From positions 1,457,959-1,521,958 of the forward strand of contig NZ_OCMT01000001.1 of the NCBI RefSeq assembly GCF_900215335.1: DNA of 64,000 nucleotides, given 5' to 3'. Within the stretch, counting starts at the first letter, position 1; each line of letters begins with the position of its first letter. Of the stretch, positions 54,296 to 64,000 are shown piece after piece. A program made the translations under genes and the position numbers. The notes beneath the pieces are model-generated. The model worked only from the letters and a program-made list of their open reading frames with translations. It did no database searches and was not told where the DNA came from. Source of the stretch: Pedobacter xixiisoli (GTDB lineage Bacteria > Bacteroidota > Bacteroidia > Sphingobacteriales > Sphingobacteriaceae).

Positions 54296-55048
54296 ATGAC
54301 TGATATATTTAATCTTGAAAGAATTGCAGGAAAACGGATCCTGATCACTGGCGGAACAACAGGCATAGGCAGAGCAGTTGCCATAAAGCTGGCGGCATGC
54401 AGTGCAAACATTGTTATCGTAGGCCGTGATCAGCAGGCTATTGAAGATACGCTAGAAGCCATACAACATGATGATAACGAGACTAAGGTATTGGGTGTTG
54501 TCGCCGATATGTCTGTGAAAGAAGATATTGAAAAAGTATTTTCAACTGTCAAAGAAGAGTTCGGCGGACTAGACATCTTGATTAATAATGCTGGTTTAGG
54601 CTTTGGTGCTATTACTGAGGGAGACTACAAAGATTGGGAATATGTAATAAGAACCAATGTAATGGGTTATCTGGCCTGTAGCCATTATGCGCTGAAGGAA
54701 ATGTTACCTCAGGAAAAAGGCCACATTATCTATATAGGATCTATGAGTGCGGATGAACGAGAAGCGGGAGGATCTGTATATGTAGCCACTAAATCTGCCA
54801 TACAAGGGTTTGCAGAATCACTGCGGAAGGAAGTTAATACGAAAGGCATAAATATTACTTTAATAGAACCAGGAGCTGTAGATACTGACATGCAGGAACT
54901 ATCCGAAGAAGATAAAAAACGACGAATTGAGGCTATGGAAATGCTGATATCAGATGATATTGCACAGAGTATGATTTATGTGCTTTCGCAAAGTGAAAGA
55001 ACATCTATTGTAGAGCTAAAAATCAAACCATTGAAACAGATACTGTAA
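54296..55048 (+). CDS. Short-chain dehydrogenase/reductase
   Basis: 250 residues. The cofactor motif is ILITGGTTGIGRAVAIKLAA near 15-34; NNAG at about 96 (DILINNAGLGFGAI); the catalytic Ser-Tyr-Lys set is IYIGSMSADE and SVYVATKSAIQGFAESLR with YVATK near 155. It should reduce or oxidise a small alcohol or carbonyl with NAD(P). The substrate is unknown. It is a plus-strand gene, 182 bases ahead of the catalase, and could share stress regulation with it. Confidence 0.9.
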   Translation: MTDIFNLERIAGKRILITGGTTGIGRAVAIKLAACSANIVIVGRDQQAIEDTLEAIQHDDNETKVLGVVADMSVKEDIEKVFSTVKEEFGGLDILINNAGLGFGAITEGDYKDWEYVIRTNVMGYLACSHYALKEMLPQEKGHIIYIGSMSADEREAGGSVYVATKSAIQGFAESLRKEVNTKGINITLIEPGAVDTDMQELSEEDKKRRIEAMEMLISDDIAQSMIYVLSQSERTSIVELKIKPLKQIL

Positions 55049-55230
55049 AACCGGTTACAACACTAAAAAATGGCTTAAAACTCGTAAAAAAATAGTTAAG
55101 TTCATTAACCAACCGTATTTAGCACTCAGAATACCTGATATACTTTCTATAAAAACTAATAGGGTTTGCAAATTGTTGCTGCGCTGTTACTACATGACCA
55201 AATAGATATAGACCACAAAAACTAAAGACA

Positions 55231-57399
55231 ATGGCAAAGAAAACACTTACCCCAGAACAGGCCAAACTACCAGGAAACGAAAAAATTTCACAGCTATCTC
55301 TTCATCAAACGGACGCTGAGGGGCAACCAATGACAACTGATCATGGCGTAAAAATCAATGACGACCAGAATTCTCTGAGATCGGGCGATCGAGGTGCTAC
55401 TTTATTGGAAGATTTTATCCTAAGGGAGAAGATTACACATTTTGATCATGAGCGTATACCAGAAAGGATCGTACATGCCCGTGGTGCTGGTGCACATGGC
55501 GTATTTAAGTTATATCAATCCATACCAGAATTGACCAAGGCAAACTTCCTTAATGAAATGGAGAGCGAAACGCCTGTATTTGTACGCTTTTCGACGGTCG
55601 CTGGTTCTAAAGGCTCTACCGATTTGGCCAGGGACGTACGTGGCTTTGCTGTTAAATTCTATACACAAGAAGGCAACTTCGATCTTGTGGGCAACAATAT
55701 GCCCGTATTTTTCATACAGGATGCCATGAAATTCCCAGACCTGATCCATGCCGTAAAGCCTGAGCCCGATAATGAAATGCCACAAGCGGCATCGGCGCAC
55801 GATACTTTTTGGGATTTTATCTCTATGATGCCCGAGTCTGCCCATATGGTAATGTGGGCCATGAGCGACCGGGCCATTCCGCGTAGCTACCGTATGATGG
55901 AGGGATTTGGCGTACATACCTTTAGGCTGATCAATGCAAAGGGCGAAAGCCATTTTGTAAAGTTCCATTGGAAACCATTGTTGGGCGTACATTCGGTAGC
56001 TTGGGACGAGGCGCAGGTTATTTCTGGAAAAGACCCAGATTTCCATAGACGTGATCTTTGGGAAGCGATACAGAACGGAAGCTTTCCAGAATGGGAACTG
56101 GGCATACAGGTGGTACCAGAATCAGATGAGCATAAATTTGATTTTGATCTGTTGGATCCTACCAAATTAATACCGGAAGAATTGGTACCAGTACAGCGCA
56201 TCGGTAAAATGACCCTCAACCGCAATCCCGATAATTTTTTTGCTGAAACCGAACAAGTTGCCTTCCACGTAGGCCATGTGGTACCTGGGATAGATTTCAC
56301 CAACGATCCTCTCTTACAGGGCAGGCTGTTCTCTTACACCGATACCCAACTTATCCGCTTGGGGGGTCCCAATTTTCATGAGATTCCCATTAACCGCCCA
56401 ATCGTCCCAGTTCACAATAATCAAAGAGATGGCCATATGCGCCAGACCATCAACGTAGGCAAAACCAGCTATGGGCCAAATAGTACCGGCCAAAATTTTC
56501 CCCATCAGGTAAAAGTAGCAGACGGTGGCTTCAGTTCACATACCGAAAGGATTGACGCTAAAAAGATACGTGCCAGGAGCAAAAGCTTTTTCGATCATTT
56601 TAGCCAGGCCAAGCTTTTTTTCCGTAGCCAATCTGCGGCAGAGGCGCAACATATTGTTGATGCACTCTGTTTTGAACTGGGAAAGGTAAAAACTCCCGTT
56701 ATCCGTCAGCGCATGCTATCTGTATTGATACAGATCGACAAGAATATGGCCCAGCAGGTGGCTGATTATCTGGGGATGGAATTGCCTGCAAAACCAGCGC
56801 AGCTAAATTTTAGTGTACCGGCCGATGGCAATCCAAAGGATTTCGAGCCAATTGACAAAGAACCTATTATCAAAAATTCTCTAGCACTCAGCATGTCCGG
56901 CACGACAAAGGACACGATCAAAACCAGAAAGATCGCCTTTTTGGTAGCAGATGGTGCAGATGCGGACAGCATAAGCCAGATGAAGAAGGCTTTGGAGAAG
57001 GCAGGTGCAACCATAGAGTTCATAGCGCCGAAACTTGGAAGTATCACTGCGGGCAAGGAAAAATTAAATATAGACGAGAGCCTTTTAACATCTGCTTCTG
57101 TTTTCTATGATGCCATTTTTGTACCCGATGGGGATAAGAGCATAAAAACATTAAGTGCCCAGCCAGAAGCCCTACATTTCCTTAACCAGGCCTACAAACA
57201 TTGTAAAGCTATTGCTCTTGCCGGAAATGCAAAGGAACTGATGGCGCTTTCTAATATAAAGCCTCAAGAGAAGGACAAGGCCAAGCAAGATTCGGCACTC
57301 CTTACTGGCAATACCTCCGATATGATTAAAAATTTTATTAACGCTATTGCAGCCCATCGCAACTGGGACCGAGAAAAGGCAAGAAACGTACCTGCATAA
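55231..57399 (+). CDS. katE: Large-subunit catalase (HPII type) with C-terminal DJ-1-like domain
   Basis: 722 residues, the size of large-subunit catalases. The catalytic His is in ERIVHARGAGAHGVFKLYQ (H82), RFSTVAGSKGSTDLARDVRG follows, and DLVGNNMPVFFIQDAMKFPD holds the distal Asn. The haem-ligand Tyr lies in GRLFSYTDTQLIRLGGPNF. From about 569 a DJ-1/glutamine-amidotransferase-like domain follows (KIAFLVADGADADSISQMKK). It breaks down hydrogen peroxide. Its third-position GC looks higher than in neighbours, which may reflect strong expression or transfer. An ankyrin gene follows after 18 bases. Confidence 0.96.
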   Translation: MAKKTLTPEQAKLPGNEKISQLSLHQTDAEGQPMTTDHGVKINDDQNSLRSGDRGATLLEDFILREKITHFDHERIPERIVHARGAGAHGVFKLYQSIPELTKANFLNEMESETPVFVRFSTVAGSKGSTDLARDVRGFAVKFYTQEGNFDLVGNNMPVFFIQDAMKFPDLIHAVKPEPDNEMPQAASAHDTFWDFISMMPESAHMVMWAMSDRAIPRSYRMMEGFGVHTFRLINAKGESHFVKFHWKPLLGVHSVAWDEAQVISGKDPDFHRRDLWEAIQNGSFPEWELGIQVVPESDEHKFDFDLLDPTKLIPEELVPVQRIGKMTLNRNPDNFFAETEQVAFHVGHVVPGIDFTNDPLLQGRLFSYTDTQLIRLGGPNFHEIPINRPIVPVHNNQRDGHMRQTINVGKTSYGPNSTGQNFPHQVKVADGGFSSHTERIDAKKIRARSKSFFDHFSQAKLFFRSQSAAEAQHIVDALCFELGKVKTPVIRQRMLSVLIQIDKNMAQQVADYLGMELPAKPAQLNFSVPADGNPKDFEPIDKEPIIKNSLALSMSGTTKDTIKTRKIAFLVADGADADSISQMKKALEKAGATIEFIAPKLGSITAGKEKLNIDESLLTSASVFYDAIFVPDGDKSIKTLSAQPEALHFLNQAYKHCKAIALAGNAKELMALSNIKPQEKDKAKQDSALLTGNTSDMIKNFINAIAAHRNWDREKARNVPA

Positions 57400-57417
57400 C
57401 CTTAAACCAAACCAGAT

Positions 57418-57894
57418 ATGGAACTCGCAAAAGAAATGCTCATGCATGCCGCCAGGATCGGCAATATTGAGGTATTACGGGAATTGATCGCAAGAAAAGT
57501 AGATCTTGATCAAAGAGACCCGAAAGGCTATACCCCCCTTATCCTAGCCTGTTACCACCATCAGTTGGCAGCGGCAAAGTTGCTATTAGACCATGGTGCA
57601 AATGTTAACGCTGCGGATGATGGCGGTAATACCGCACTGATGGGAGCTGCATTTAAGGGATATGCTGATATCACTGAACTGCTCCTTAACAATGGCGCAG
57701 TGCTTGACCAACAACATGGAAACGGCGGAACCGCGTTGATGTTTGCCAGTATGTTTGGAAGGAATGAAATAGTCAACCTGCTCTTGTTGAATGGAGCAAA
57801 TACAGACATTTGCGATATCAGAGGGCAACGTGCTGCGGATCTTGCGGTACAACAAGGAAACATAGAAGCTATTGAACTGCTACAGTCCAGATGA
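57418..57894 (+). CDS. Ankyrin-repeat protein linked to catalase
   Basis: 158 residues, four to five ankyrin repeats covering nearly all of the protein: AARIGNIEVLRELIARKVDL, DPKGYTPLILACYHHQLAA, DDGGNTALMGAAFKGYADIT, GNGGTALMFASMFGRNEIVN and DIRGQRAADLAVQQGNIEAI. No signal peptide. The start is 18 bases after the catalase stop, so they are co-transcribed. In Pseudomonas, katB is likewise followed by ankB, needed for full catalase activity; by analogy it may support catalase or its haem supply. Confidence 0.9.
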   Translation: MELAKEMLMHAARIGNIEVLRELIARKVDLDQRDPKGYTPLILACYHHQLAAAKLLLDHGANVNAADDGGNTALMGAAFKGYADITELLLNNGAVLDQQHGNGGTALMFASMFGRNEIVNLLLLNGANTDICDIRGQRAADLAVQQGNIEAIELLQSR

Positions 57895-57958
57895 TGGTAA
57901 GATTCAATCCAGAAGCGTAAAAGTGTTTTTTCACAAACCTAAAGAAGTTTATCTCGAG

Positions 57959-57991
57959 CAGGCCTATTTCGATTCGAAATAGGCCTGTTTT
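57959..57991 (+). terminator. Near-perfect palindromic terminator after ankyrin gene
   Basis: CAGGCCTATTTCGA and TCGAAATAGGCCTG form 14 bp separated by a single T, followed by TTTTC. It ends the katE-ankyrin unit. The rest of 57895-58226 shows no gene. Confidence 0.85.
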
Positions 57992-58226
57992 CACACCCAT
58001 ACGAAAGTCTGTTCAACAAATATAACACACTCATTTTTAGAACTTTTCATATTAATTCAATTTCTCAGCTACTTTTTGATTAAGGTAAATAGTTTTTTTG
58101 TTTATAACATACGAAAACTAAAAAACAGCAAGAACTGATACTCGTTTTGAGAATAATTATCCGTTCAATTCGTTATTTTTTTATAAATTAATCGATTATT
58201 TGCAATTTCTCATCGTTAAAAGCTTA

Positions 58227-58853
58227 ATGCACAGAAAAACGGCCCCTGCCATAATCATAGCTGACGATCACCTGATCATACGTTTTGGAGTGAACCTCAT
58301 TCTAAAAAAAATGTATCCAAATTTCACTCCTTATGAAGCCAGCAGCTATCCAGAAGTAAAAAAAATACTTGCAGAACATTCCATACAGTTGTTGATTCTT
58401 GACATAGATATGCCCGGAGGTGAAAACATCCGTTCGGTAAGCGAGTTCAAGCAACAGTATCCAGATACTAAAATCCTAATCTTTACCTCATACCCTGAAA
58501 AGATATACTCGGCACGTTACCTAACTGCGGGTGCAGATGCGTATCTCAACAAGGAGGCTTCACATGATCTTCTTAAAGAAACAATCCGCGGGCTCATCAG
58601 CGGTGATGTTTCATTCATCGCACAGCCTCGCTTTAACAATACATCTTCCACAAATCAATTGGACGTACTTTCAGACAGGGAATTGGAAGTAGCTAAACTA
58701 CTCGCAAATGGAAGGGGAAACCTAGAAATTTCAAATATGCTTGATCTTAAGATGTCGACGGTAAGCACCTACAAGAAAAGGGTTTTCAATAAGCTGGACG
58801 TGGACAACCTATCCGAACTCATCAAAAAAATATTACCATTTCACAACCTGTAG
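58227..58853 (+). CDS. LuxR-family response regulator
   Basis: 208 residues from ATG 58227; a TTG nine codons upstream is less likely. The receiver domain has acidic residues IIADDHLI near 11-15, the phospho-acceptor Asp in LLILDIDMPGGEN near 59, a Thr/Ser switch in ILIFTSYPEK and Lys in AYLNKEASHD. The DNA-binding LuxR domain follows at about 145-205 (DVLSDRELEVAKLLANG, MLDLKMSTVSTYKKRVF). No cognate kinase is adjacent; the nearest sensors are the PAS protein at 51440 and the broken kinase at 53703. Confidence 0.93.
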   Translation: MHRKTAPAIIIADDHLIIRFGVNLILKKMYPNFTPYEASSYPEVKKILAEHSIQLLILDIDMPGGENIRSVSEFKQQYPDTKILIFTSYPEKIYSARYLTAGADAYLNKEASHDLLKETIRGLISGDVSFIAQPRFNNTSSTNQLDVLSDRELEVAKLLANGRGNLEISNMLDLKMSTVSTYKKRVFNKLDVDNLSELIKKILPFHNL

Positions 58854-59087
58854 TTTTAATTCTACAAAACAACTCACTTCTTAGCGCTAGGTTTAAGTTA
58901 ATTTTGCTATTAAATATTTTTTATTAAAAATTAACGCACCAATATGGTAAAATTCTACGTTTTCGTCTCATTTATAGCCAAAAAACACTCCAATCAATAG
59001 TCTATTTTCGAATTTCTATCGAAATATATTTTATTTATCTAACCGTTTTGGTCTTATCTTTTTTTTCAAAAACTCATCTTCGTTCGT

Positions 59088-62000
59088 ATGCAGAGAAATC
59101 TCGTAAAGGTTGTCTTAAACCTTATCTTTTTATTTGTTTCAACAATAGCCGTCGCACAACTACCTTTCAGTATGTGTTCGCCCACAGGTGGTGCAAGAGC
59201 CGATCTTTTAGGTTCTCAAGCAAAATATAGAGCAGGTGGCAATGCAACTCCAGTAACATTCACGATACCTGTAGGTACAGCGACAGTCATGGTGTATACA
59301 AGCTCACATGACAGCAGGCCATTTGCAAGTTGGACGAGTGCCGGAGAGTCGGCCACCTCTGCAAAATATGATGATGCCGATGAGGATTATATTACTATCA
59401 ATGCCATTGTAAATTTGAAAACAAGAAAATCATCTGGTTTTTTGAACTACGCTCAGTATACACAGAATGCCGGAACTAATCTTTATGGTTGGAGGAATGT
59501 AGATTTAGGCACATGGGCAAGTTCTCAGGCACTCTCTGGACATGATGTAAGTAGTCCTATCTTGAATAATGTTAATATATCAGTTAGTGGTAATACATTA
59601 ACTATACAGGAAAGTAATACAACAATACATACTTCCTATTATGTAGAATTTATATCTGCAGATGTAAGCTCACTAAACCCCAATGGCTTCGATTCCAGAT
59701 CATTGCTAAACACATCTAATATTGCAACAAATAGCGAATTGATCGTACCTGTACCAGCAGGCACCAACATCATCTTTATTTCTGGTAAGGGTACCAACGG
59801 AAATAACAACAGCAATACAGATCCAGGTGGAGGTACCGAAGAGGGCTATAGTAACATGCGCTTTTCAGTGGATGTGAACAAAGGTATGATGGACGGATTT
59901 ATCACCGTAGCCAACGGTGGGGTGGCATCCTATCGTTCTACATATGTAATAAATGATAGACCTATAGAAGAGTTACGAGATTTCTTTGCGACACCCGCAT
60001 ATCTCACCGGCGATTACACATCTAAAAACACTACACTGGGAAGAGTAGGCCGTTACAATCCAAAGATATACATTAGCGGAAATAACCTTCACATTGTAAG
60101 GGACGGAGAATATGCACGAGATTTTGATGACGTATATACATTTGAATTTTATACCCGTATCAATCAGCCCACAAGCGCCGAATTCATAGATAACGAAACA
60201 AGATTTATAGCTCCAACATCCATAAGTTCGAAAGAGGTCACGGTAAAGATTCCAGCTGGTTCTAGATTTATCTATTTTAACCAAACAGGTAATGCAAATA
60301 ACTCTGCTCGTGTTGACAATGAAAATTCTATGGCGGCATATGCTGTACTAGACTTAGAAGCGGGAATTGCCAACGGATTTTATTACCAGCAAGTCGGTTT
60401 TAATAGTGGAACACTTAGAAGAGATGATAATTTTGCTTTCAAGAATTTACCCCTATATGGAGCAGGGAATGGAAACAGTGCCAGAAACAATACTGGAACT
60501 ACTGGGAAATTTTTTACTGGCGAAACTGCAAGGTACGACCTGTTCTTCAAGCTCTCCCCCGATAAAAGTGAGATTAAAATAACCAATACAATGGCATTGG
60601 TTCATGACCAATATCAGGTATTAATGTCATTAGACTTTTTCGGCTCCCGTCCAGATTTGGCTATTAACACTTCGCATGTATCATTTACTAAAGGAGCGGA
60701 TTGCAAGGAAGTAAAAGCGAAGATACGTATCTCAAACCCTGGTTCGGGCGAAAGCCCTGGGTCGATTCCAGTATCATTTTATGAAGGAGACCCTACTACC
60801 AATCCAAATGCAAAAAGATTGTTGACTGATGCAGTTGTTTTTAACACCTCTTTGCCTTCATTACAAGAGCAAGATTTCACCTATGCTTTAAATTTAAGTG
60901 CTTATAGCAATTTGAACATACCTATCACAGTTATCTTAAATGATGATGGGAGTTTTGCGCCAAATTTAAACCAGTCGATAGGAACACCCTTTTCATTAAG
61001 CGATCTTAAAAACCAATCTGACAAACGTATTGAATGCGACTATGGCAATAACAAGTTTCAGGCTACAATTAATGTAAACAACTGCCCTACCGTAAATCTA
61101 GATCCAGACAGAAGTTCTGGCACTAGCGCAAATAATTATTTGGATTACTTTACAGCAGGTAGTGCTGGTACTCGTATTGCAGATAACGATATGATCATCG
61201 TCGATCCCGAAAACAACAACTTACAGTCGGCCACAATTACCTTAACCAACAGACCAGATGGAAATGCTTCGGAAAGTCTATTTGTAGACGGCACTTTGCC
61301 TGGAGGATTAGTATGGAATTACAATTCGGCAACAGGTGCACTTACCATTACCGGTAATGGTGCACAAACGGATTATATTACAGCCATAAAATTGGTAAAA
61401 TTTAAAACAACCAATCCTTCCCCTAATACTTCAGACCGCATCGTTACTACGATATTAAATGATGGTGTAGAAAATGGTCCAGCATCTAATACTACAATAA
61501 AAATATTAACCAATCCACAAATCAATGTAACAGGCAATGGTATCACAATTACAGATGGTGTTAACACTACCAACATCCCTGATGGTACAAACTACGGCAA
61601 CGTCGCTGGCAACACCGGAAATGTAAATCATACTTTTGTTATCCAGAATGTGGGCACAGGCATTATAAACTTAACCGCACCAACTAATAAAGTAACTATT
61701 ACGGGCCACGCTGGTTTTTCAGTAAGCACACAACCAAGTACAACAGCATTAACAAGTAACGCTACTACTGATTTCATCGTATCTTTCAATACTAATGCTT
61801 ACCCTTCAAAAGGCACTTATACAGCTAGTATCAGCATTGTTAATGACGACCCAAATGTACCTCGAAGTAATTATACTTTTGCGGTTCAAATCAATATCAA
61901 CAATGTGCCTACAGTACGTGACTTCCAAAAATCAGGACCAGAAGACCAAATCATCAATTTCAATGCTGGTGATTTTACGAGCCACTTTACGGATGCGGAT

Positions 62001-64000
62001 GCAGATCCTTTAACAGAAATTGAAATTATCGACCTCCCGTTAAATGGTTCATTGAAGTTGAACGGCAACCCAATATTGCCAGGGCAAAAGATTCCTGCCG
62101 CACAATTGAGCAATATCGCCTTTACGCCATCGGCTAATTGGAACGGGAATACCTCTTTCGGTTGGAAAGCAACTGATGGCTTGGCCTATTCGGTAGCTCC
62201 CGCAAAAGTAAACATTACCGTTACGCCAGTAAATGATCCACCAATTGTGGCTACCATAACCAAAACAGGCTCGAAGAATACCAACGTGCCATTTACAGGC
62301 TCAGACTTTATCTCTAAGTTCACGGATATAGATGGAGATGCACTGACCAAGATTAGAATCGAATCACTACCTCTTGCCAGCGAAGGTGTATTGATGTATA
62401 ACGGTAGCCCAGTTGCCAGCGGGGATGAGATTAATGTTACAGACTTATCTCAACTCAGCTTCGTTCCTACTCCTAATTGGAGTGGAAGTACAAGCTTTAA
62501 TTGGAATGGTTTTGATGGCACTACTTACGCCACTGCTCCTGCGGCCGTCAATATTACACTTAGCGATGTCAATGGTATCCCGAGCATACAAAATATTACA
62601 AAATCAGGTCCACAAAATGTGACAGTGCCTTTTACTGCAGCCAATTTTACGGATAAGTTTTTCGATATTGACGGAGGCTTAACTAAAATCCAAGTATTAA
62701 GTTTACCAACAAACGGAACTTTATTGCTAAATGGATTGCCTGTTGCCATTAACCAAGAAATCAATAATGCTGATTTAGGTAATATTTCTTTCGTACCCAA
62801 TACAAACTGGACGGGATCCACTGTATTTAGCTGGAATGGATATGACGGCCAAGCCTATGCGGCGAATCCGGCAAACGTAAATATTTCGATTACTCCAAAT
62901 AATCCGCCTGTAGTTAGCAATATTAGTAAAACAGGGCCAGAAGATACGCCTATCAATTTTTCCGCAGTAGACTTTACCAGTAAATTTTCAGACCTAGATG
63001 GAAATAGCTTAACAAAAATCCAAATTGTAAACCTGCCATCTAATGGAGTTTTGAAATTAAATGGTGTAGATATTAATGCTGGTGATGAAATAACTGCAGC
63101 AGATTTAAGCAAGATTACTTTTACACCTGTTCCGAATTGGAATGGGACAACTAATTTCCAATGGAATGGCTTTGACGGGACAAGTTATGCCACTACTCCT
63201 GCAAATGTAAACATTACCATTACGGCTGTAAACGACAATCCAGTATTTAGCCAGACAAGTTATACGGATGCTACTTGTGAGGCAACTGCTAAAACAGGAA
63301 CTATTACCGCTGCAACAGATGTGGATGGAGATAGCTTAACATATGCATCGGGAACTGCACCTACAAAAGGAACAGCAATTGTTAACTCATCAACTGGTGC
63401 TTATACCTATACACCAACCGCTGGACAAACAGGTTCAGATAGCTTTAATATTGTAGCGAGTGATGGTAATGGTGGTACAGCTACAGCAACTGTAAGTTTT
63501 ACGATCAACGCAAAACCTTTTGTAGCTGCGATAGCAGGTACCGGTGAGGTATGCGTGGACGGCACAAGGACACTCACCAACGCCACAACAGGCGGAACAT
63601 GGAGCAGTGCCACTCCTGCCGTGGCGACCATCAGCGCTTCGGGAGTAGTGACAGGAAAAACAAGCGGCACATCGGTAATCTCATATACCGTAACCGATAA
63701 CAACACCGGATGTGCCACAACGGTAAACTACACCATCACCGTCAACCCGCTGCCAACGGTAGCTGCGATAGCAGGTACAGGTGAGGTATGCGTAGACGGC
63801 ACAAGGACACTTACCAACGCCACAACAGGCGGAACATGGAGCAGTGCCACTCCTGCCGTGGCGACCATCAGCGCTTCGGGAGTAGTGACGGGAAAAACAA
63901 GCGGTACATCGGTAATCTCATATACCGTAACCGATAACAACACCGGATGTGCCACAACGGTAAACTACACCATCACCGTCAACCCGCTGCCAACGGTAGC
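59088..64000 (+). CDS. Giant secreted surface protein, 5' part (runs off window)
   Basis: From ATG 59088 the frame is open to the window edge, 1637 codons. A signal peptide (NLVKVVLNLIFLFVSTIAVA) leads into an N-terminal adhesin-like region. A choice-of-anchor-like stretch (YGNVAGNTGNVNHTFVIQN) lies near 61590-61780. Then come four cadherin-type repeats (from about 61900, 62230, 62560 and 62900; for example FTSHFTDADADPLTEIEI). A bacterial Ig-like pair (VATISASGVVTGKTSGTSV) begins near 63522 and repeats exactly. A type IX C-terminal domain is likely beyond the window. This is a surface adhesin or gliding-type protein by inference. Confidence 0.92.
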   Translation, partial: MQRNLVKVVLNLIFLFVSTIAVAQLPFSMCSPTGGARADLLGSQAKYRAGGNATPVTFTIPVGTATVMVYTSSHDSRPFASWTSAGESATSAKYDDADEDYITINAIVNLKTRKSSGFLNYAQYTQNAGTNLYGWRNVDLGTWASSQALSGHDVSSPILNNVNISVSGNTLTIQESNTTIHTSYYVEFISADVSSLNPNGFDSRSLLNTSNIATNSELIVPVPAGTNIIFISGKGTNGNNNSNTDPGGGTEEGYSNMRFSVDVNKGMMDGFITVANGGVASYRSTYVINDRPIEELRDFFATPAYLTGDYTSKNTTLGRVGRYNPKIYISGNNLHIVRDGEYARDFDDVYTFEFYTRINQPTSAEFIDNETRFIAPTSISSKEVTVKIPAGSRFIYFNQTGNANNSARVDNENSMAAYAVLDLEAGIANGFYYQQVGFNSGTLRRDDNFAFKNLPLYGAGNGNSARNNTGTTGKFFTGETARYDLFFKLSPDKSEIKITNTMALVHDQYQVLMSLDFFGSRPDLAINTSHVSFTKGADCKEVKAKIRISNPGSGESPGSIPVSFYEGDPTTNPNAKRLLTDAVVFNTSLPSLQEQDFTYALNLSAYSNLNIPITVILNDDGSFAPNLNQSIGTPFSLSDLKNQSDKRIECDYGNNKFQATINVNNCPTVNLDPDRSSGTSANNYLDYFTAGSAGTRIADNDMIIVDPENNNLQSATITLTNRPDGNASESLFVDGTLPGGLVWNYNSATGALTITGNGAQTDYITAIKLVKFKTTNPSPNTSDRIVTTILNDGVENGPASNTTIKILTNPQINVTGNGITITDGVNTTNIPDGTNYGNVAGNTGNVNHTFVIQNVGTGIINLTAPTNKVTITGHAGFSVSTQPSTTALTSNATTDFIVSFNTNAYPSKGTYTASISIVNDDPNVPRSNYTFAVQININNVPTVRDFQKSGPEDQIINFNAGDFTSHFTDADADPLTEIEIIDLPLNGSLKLNGNPILPGQKIPAAQLSNIAFTPSANWNGNTSFGWKATDGLAYSVAPAKVNITVTPVNDPPIVATITKTGSKNTNVPFTGSDFISKFTDIDGDALTKIRIESLPLASEGVLMYNGSPVASGDEINVTDLSQLSFVPTPNWSGSTSFNWNGFDGTTYATAPAAVNITLSDVNGIPSIQNITKSGPQNVTVPFTAANFTDKFFDIDGGLTKIQVLSLPTNGTLLLNGLPVAINQEINNADLGNISFVPNTNWTGSTVFSWNGYDGQAYAANPANVNISITPNNPPVVSNISKTGPEDTPINFSAVDFTSKFSDLDGNSLTKIQIVNLPSNGVLKLNGVDINAGDEITAADLSKITFTPVPNWNGTTNFQWNGFDGTSYATTPANVNITITAVNDNPVFSQTSYTDATCEATAKTGTITAATDVDGDSLTYASGTAPTKGTAIVNSSTGAYTYTPTAGQTGSDSFNIVASDGNGGTATATVSFTINAKPFVAAIAGTGEVCVDGTRTLTNATTGGTWSSATPAVATISASGVVTGKTSGTSVISYTVTDNNTGCATTVNYTITVNPLPTVAAIAGTGEVCVDGTRTLTNATTGGTWSSATPAVATISASGVVTGKTSGTSVISYTVTDNNTGCATTVNYTITVNPLPTV
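63522..64000 (+). repeat. 237-bp tandem repeat running off the window
   Basis: Units begin at 63522, 63759 and 63996 (word GTAGC), exactly 237 bases apart. Each encodes a 79-residue Ig-like domain with CVDGTRTLTNATTGGTWSS near its start. The two full units are nearly identical, differing at only a few bases. The array clearly continues past 64000. Confidence 0.93.

Noticed and set aside
55510..56046. 178-codon minus-strand frame
   Set aside because: Antisense to the catalase core; the catalase reading is certain.
63407..63955. Two minus-strand frames of 103 and 75 codons with the same protein sequence
   Set aside because: They are antisense shadows of the 237-bp repeat in the long plus-strand gene and have no start context of their own.

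Overview
The window looks like chromosome of a Bacteroidota species close to Pedobacter (Sphingobacteriaceae). The grounds are ECF sigma/FecR/TonB-receptor triads, SusC/SusD pairs, a PorP/SprF protein next to a giant protein with a type IX secretion type B C-terminus, many lipoproteins and AT-rich spacers. No rRNA, tRNA, CRISPR array or intact insertion sequence was seen.

Layout. (1) 1-7269: a minus-strand set in transcription order ECF sigma, FecR anti-sigma, TonB receptor with STN domain, a large lipoprotein and a second lipoprotein cut by the window edge; the last three overlap as TAATG. (2) 7511-14314: a complete retron-like island, non-coding RNA, retron reverse transcriptase, WGR/helical-repeat protein and winged-helix/SWIM zinc-finger protein, all minus strand and tightly packed. 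Upstream of the RT are a perfect 25-bp inverted repeat (msd candidate), a UUU-loop hairpin (msr candidate), interrupted flanking complementarity (a1/a2 candidate) and an intrinsic terminator. The gene content matches what I remember as type XIII retrons, whose mechanism I do not know to be solved. (3) 14462-31488: a polysaccharide utilisation locus with SusC/SusD, FecR, a divergent ECF sigma, GH43, an Asp-box (GH93/GH33-like) lipoprotein, aldose 1-epimerase, a 673-aa secreted helical-barrel protein, two Tat-signal Gfo/Idh/MocA oxidoreductases and a DUF1080 protein. An arabinan-type substrate is my inference. (4) 31994-38310: PorP/SprF plus a 1796-aa secreted protein with a 249-bp tandem array of MBG-type domains.

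(5) 38379-45093: an unusual cluster. A five-gene minus-strand operon encodes a periplasmic-binding-fold protein without a clear signal peptide, a formyltransferase-like enzyme and three paralogous phage tail-collar proteins. It faces a SAM methyltransferase and diverges from a metallophosphatase-like protein whose metal ligands are largely replaced, followed by an HExxH protein. I cannot assign a pathway. (6) 45186-50664: APS-kinase-like protein, MscS channel with an outer-membrane partner, and secreted proteins, one split by an in-frame stop. (7) 50710-54115: decayed or minimal genes, namely an LpxL-like fragment, a PAS/H-box protein without ATPase domain and a broken histidine kinase. (8) 54296-58853: SDR, large catalase with ankyrin partner, and a LuxR-type response regulator. 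(9) 59088-64000: the first 1637 codons of a giant surface protein that runs off the window and ends in a 237-bp tandem repeat.

Functional labels rest on motifs read by eye; no database search was run.
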